Shown here: one piece after another, positions 59,736 through 64,000 of the stretch
Numbering within the stretch: position 1 is the first letter of the stretch
Layout of the letters: each line of letters begins with the position of its first letter
Origin: Neodiprion pinetum
Lineage: Eukaryota > Arthropoda > Insecta > Hymenoptera > Diprionidae
Length of the DNA stretch: 64,000 nt
Reading direction: 5' to 3'
NCBI RefSeq assembly: GCF_021155775.2
Contig: NC_060237.1
Span: forward strand, 17,878,970 to 17,942,969
Notes under the pieces: model-generated
The model's input: only the letters and a program-made list of their open reading frames with translations
Told to the model about the DNA's origin: nothing
Databases searched by the model: none
Made by a program: the position numbers and the translations under genes

Positions 59736-62642
59736 ATGAAGTCTCGGTATTACGGTATTTGAACCGCAAGAGCGATTAAGGTCGCAAAAGCATCGTAGAA
59801 AGAAAATGAAAGATGTCATAAATCGGTGATCCAACGTTATACGGATCAAATGCTGTACGCGAAGACTTTTTGAAAATTGCGGCGATTATCAAGTTTTCAA
59901 TACTTAAAATGCCCGCTGTTTCATACCCAAAAGTTCTGTTGAATCGTAAAATTTGTGCTTGAATTTTTTCCGCAATTTGGTCAAGTGGTTAGCCAATAAT
60001 TGAAGGTATGAAATATTTTTATCGTCTCGCGTATAATACTCTGAAACGTGAAGCCTACGCTGTAAAAAACATTTTATCCAAGTCGAAGAAACATTTTCAC
60101 CCGCTCCTTCAAAACTGTGTCATACCGGCGAGAGAGTAGCGAATAAAATGGCATAAAACAAAAATCATTCTTGCTTGAAAGTTTTAAAGTGGGAAAAGAA
60201 ATGTTAATTTAATACCTGACACGCGATATTTCAAGAACATTTTCACCACAGAGATAGCCAAACGATTTCAAACACGTACGAGTCTATAATATCATCGAAG
60301 CGATTGTGAAAAGAGATGGAAGACATGAATAAAAAAAAGAGAAACACCAATTTCAACTCGATATAAATGTGTCGTGTCTGAATTAATCCCTGACTAGTTA
60401 GCTGAGTTAAAACAAACGTTTTTGCACGCATGGCTGGGAATATTTGACGGTGAAGAACGTGTCGTTAAATTTATCAGCATCTCGGTTGCGGTGTTAATCG
60501 ACGGGAACTGACGGTGGAAAAATTGTAATCCTTAATTGTTTCACAGTTTCCGTAGAATTCGAACCGTCTTTCGACGACGTGTAACTTCCTACGCTTCTTG
60601 AGGTTTTTGCCGTACGGCAGGAGCGCCGGAGCCACGAAGCAGTCGGTCGCGTTGTCAGGAAGAAGTTTCGGCTATGATCTATACTTAGGCCGGCATGTGC
60701 GAAGGTAACTCTAGCTGGCGCCAGCGGCAACTGCATGCTCTAGTAGGTAACGAAGTACCACCGCTGGTATATACACATATACAGAAATATTAAGTTACTT
60801 AGCAAACACCCTTCGTGTCAACACCTTCCTGAATGGGACCACGTGTTTTTCCGTTTAAGGAGGAAGGAGGAAGCGGGGCAGGGAGAAGCAGAAGGAAAAA
60901 GAAAATAGTCAGGAACCTCAGGATCTTCTTCCGACATCTCTATTCCGAACTTGTGTCATGAGAGAAATTAACTTCGATGGAGAATAAATATCTTTGTTTG
61001 TCTCGTTGCGCGAATTCAGGGCAAAAGCACTAGAGGTGTAATTTTTCTTCGCACACTTCGAAACTGACTGATCATCGTTTGTTCAGGTCCGTTATTGATG
61101 GATTCAACTGCAGTTGTTTTAGTTTTTAAAAGACCTAGAAGCAAAATGTGCTAAACTTCTTCGCAGGTGGATAATATCTTTTTCTGTTTGATTCAAAAAG
61201 TTTTTCTATTCATCCGAATTTCAAAATACTTGTTTTCTCGTTTATTTGACAAAAACTGCTCTAGAATCCAATGGAAATTGAAATAATCAACATTTTTGTC
61301 AACACAATTATGATTAATAGTGATTACCATGTCGATATTGCCCATAAAAACTGTTCAAATTCATTCAATTTATTATTAAATTTTCTTCCCACTAGCAAAA
61401 TTTTAGTCCGTTATGTGAATTAACAAAGTCTCCCAATTTAAACAACATGGTTCGAATTTAAGACCAATTACCTGCATACATTTCGTACGTCTATAATGTT
61501 TTTTTTTTTTTTTGTTTTTTTTATGTTGCTGCAGCAAACAGTATTCACTTGTTGCATCTGTTACGAATTTATCAATTTTCTCCCAATCAGTATACGTATC
61601 ACTATTTTCATTTTTCTCATGTGCATTTTAGTATTAAAAATTTTGAACAGAATCCATAGCAGTGCATTAATCAACTACGTGTTCGGATGATAATTGTATC
61701 TGTGATGATTAGGGTGAACTTCTGGGAATAATTGAGGTGTATTTTATCGCACTGTATTAGCATTCATGGATAATGTTTGTATACATCCACCGTTAAATAC
61801 AATGGGTGTGAACGGCCGAAAGCCAATTAACAAAAGTAAGAATAAAAAATAAAAAGTAAAAACAAAAAATAATCCAACGGAGGACCGCGGTGATGTTTGC
61901 TATTTTGAATAAATTAGATTAAATCTCCATAAGATATCCATAACGAAGCGCGATAACGTGACGGGGAGAAAAAACGTTTCATGAAACACCGGCGAACCTC
62001 CGTATCAGGCATTTAGCCATTTGTTTGTCGCGTTTTATCCGACGTCTCTTTGTTTCGATCCATCTCTTTGTGAACTATGTTCTCCGCGCGCTCTCTCGTC
62101 GTCTGTTCTCCGCATCTACAGATTCCTGAAGCATTTCCGCACTAACCAACCGTAGCATGCGAAAAATTGCGTGTTTAGACCTCCTGACGTTTCACCGCGG
62201 TGCATTATCCGAGTGCCTGAAAGTTATCGAGCTGAAAATCGGTGCAAGCAACCTTTCGCAGCAGAAGAAGGAGAGTGACAGTTTGCAACCATGGAAGCAG
62301 TACTCGGAGAGCACGGTGTACTTTGAGTAATACAGTATCAGCGGCGGCTGTATAACAGTGATTAAAAACGTGGAAGGAGCGGAGAATGATTCCCTCCCCC
62401 CCTCCGTATTTTCCGCTTCTTCTTTTTTCATCACCTTTTTGCTTTATTTAACGTTTCGAGATGCCCTCTTCCGCTGAATAGAAGGCGCGGAAAGTCCCTT
62501 TGAAAAGGTGTGAATCTCCGCAGCAGCCCTCAAAAGGTGACAATGCCCACAATGCGCCACAATGCGACCGAACCTACAGTATAGGATAAACGTCGCGAAT
62601 CCATCCATGCCGACGACGAAGCGACCCAAGTGCCGACCCTTT

Positions 62643-62662
62643 CCTCTCCTCTCCTCTCCTCT
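62643..62662 (+). repeat. (CTCTC)n short tandem repeat
   Basis: About four units of cctct within a GC-richer patch. Confidence 0.85.
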
Positions 62663-63046
62663 CCACGGATTCACGTCACTCATTTACACAGTGCCGCGTA
62701 CCTCCGCACGGAGGCGGATCGACGTGCATGTTGCGACAAAATATCATTTTAAACATCCTCGACTACAAAGCGGGGAAATTTCATTGCCGTTTCAACAACG
62801 CGGCCACGCCCACGATGTCAAAATATTTCCAAAAGGGTTATACCCACCCCTGCAGACACTGAAAGGGTACAAAATTTCACCATAATAGACATCGAATGCG
62901 CCTACATGTACGCGCACCTCGATGCACATATGTACATGGAATACATATGTGCTATATGTACACGCTTTGCATTGTTCGATTGTACTCGACCCGATATTAT
63001 GGCGTACGAGCTTTTGAGGGCCATTGTTGTGACCAGCTGAGTCAAA

Positions 63047-63089
63047 ATGGCCGACACTGTGACGTCACCGACAGCATGGGACTACATGG
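63047..63089 (+). CDS. Possible first coding exon MADTVTSPTAWDYM (speculative)
   Basis: The sequence gtcaaaATGGCC has a good start context, and the frame runs 14 codons to a possible donor (ATG before gtatgt). A full TGACGTCA palindrome (63060-63067) lies within it. No following exon was identified and the peptide is not recognised. It may equally be non-coding promoter DNA. Confidence 0.12.
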
Positions 63090-64000
63090 TATGTACAACA
63101 ACCACTACTCACACATTCACGTGTCCGATGGTACGACCGAATCTGGATGATCGCATCGTCTTCTTTCGTCACTCGATAAAATATGTTAAACCGAAAGCTC
63201 GTCTTCCATACTTCGGACTGACTCCGAAGCTGTCCCGTTGAACAGGCGTTCGCTGTATCGACGAGTCGTGATGATCGGATACTACAATTCGTTCGCAAGC
63301 TAGCATTTTCTGATCTTCAATTTCAAAATTGACCACACGAGTTGTTTGTTTTGCGTTAGTTCCTGGACGACGATTTTTATCAGTATTAGCACCACCGTTT
63401 CTTCAGAGTGTCAGTAGCAACTAACGATTCATTCGAAAAGAAAACAACACCTTCAATTCCTTCAATTTCTATATCGACGAGTAAACAATTTCGAGTAATT
63501 CATGCCAACATAATCTTCCCTTTCGTACGTTATACACACAATTTCGACACAGAAGACAAACGTGTTTCCGTTGTTAGTAAGTTCGCCGCAGTCTTGCGCT
63601 GTAACATCAGCAGCAGCAGTTCAACGGGTCATTGTTTCACCAGTATGCACTGTTCAACGTCGCGTGTGCAGCTTCGTCTCTGTCCGCCTAATTGAGATGT
63701 CAGTCACGATTCCTAGATTAGGGAGTGAAAATTGCGTTTAAGCTACCACCTTGTCACAACTTCACGCGTTTCAATCCGTTATACAATATAACGTTAGACC
63801 GTCAACGCGCGAATGTTTTCCACGGCTGGTACTAAATCGTTAATGTCCCAACACAGCGGTGGGTGAGATATTATAATGTGTCGGATATGAAAGTTACACG
63901 CTTTTATCCGTTACGGGCATCAAGTATCCGGACATAAGTTGGTCCTGATGAAATTGGATTAAAGTTAAAAAAGGAGTTAATAACACTCGTCTGAACTCGT

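Larger units (their letters stand above)
45518..64000. other. Region upstream of the first visible Vsx exon, no provable exon
   Basis: The phase-1 start of the exon at 45427-45517 requires more Vsx coding sequence upstream. I looked on the minus strand for an eh1-like motif (F-x-I-x-x-L/I-L) and did not find one, so this stretch is probably 5' intron, perhaps with regulatory DNA. It holds two good roughly 430-bp TIR elements, several diverged ones, a hairpin repeat, microsatellites and CpG-rich patches near 47.7-48.3, 51.4-51.7, 54.1-54.4 and 62.5-63.2 kb. Confidence 0.6.

Noticed and set aside
60713..60724. ctggcgccagcg as a CTCF-type insulator site
   Set aside because: Only the GGCGCC core fits. 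The flanking bases do not match the longer consensus well enough to claim it.

Overview
The window is animal nuclear DNA and most likely insect. Genes are split by GT-AG introns, intergenic and intronic sequence is AT-rich but keeps many CpG sites, and there are several families of small non-autonomous transposons with terminal inverted repeats. A hymenopteran is possible, but the sequence alone does not settle the order. There are no prokaryotic features, and I found no rRNA, tRNA or CRISPR array.

One protein-coding gene can be reconstructed with confidence. It is a Vsx-type (Chx10/Vsx1/Vsx2) paired-like homeobox transcription factor on the minus strand, spanning 45517 down to the stop at 11062. 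Five coding exons are visible: 45427-45517 (basic run and start of the homeodomain), 40871-40994 (homeodomain residues 5-46), 12967-13141 (homeodomain residues 47-60 and most of the CVC domain), 12114-12305 (end of CVC and a Gly/Ser/His/Gln-rich linker) and 11062-11216 (OAR motif and stop). Every junction is GT-AG and every phase matches, giving 244 complete codons. The homeobox is interrupted by a 27.7-kb intron. The 5' exon or exons, expected to carry the eh1/octapeptide repressor motif, were not found and probably lie beyond 64000.

Layout by region. 1-1000: nothing recognisable. 1000-5230: a complex repeat array of pyrimidine-rich minisatellites and about seven copies of two related units. 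5270-6695: a roughly 390-bp duplication flanking a 60-bp tandem repeat. 6700-11061: the 3' side of Vsx with no recognisable gene. 11062-13141: the three 3' coding exons. 13142-40870: the giant intron, holding several TIR elements and a CpG-rich promoter-like segment near 38 kb on the opposite strand. 40871-45517: the homeobox 5' half and the upstream exon. 45518-64000: probably 5' intron, with more TIR elements, a dispersed hairpin repeat, CRE, X-box and TAAT-cluster candidates, and no exon I could prove.

The main observations for follow-up are the large intron splitting the homeobox, a family of about 430-bp TA-flanked elements (six good copies, all in one orientation), a related 833-bp element with the same terminal heptamer, a dispersed repeat that carries NRF1-like palindromes, and a possible oppositely oriented first exon encoding a signal peptide inside the Vsx intron. 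I did not find evidence for a wholly new biological system.
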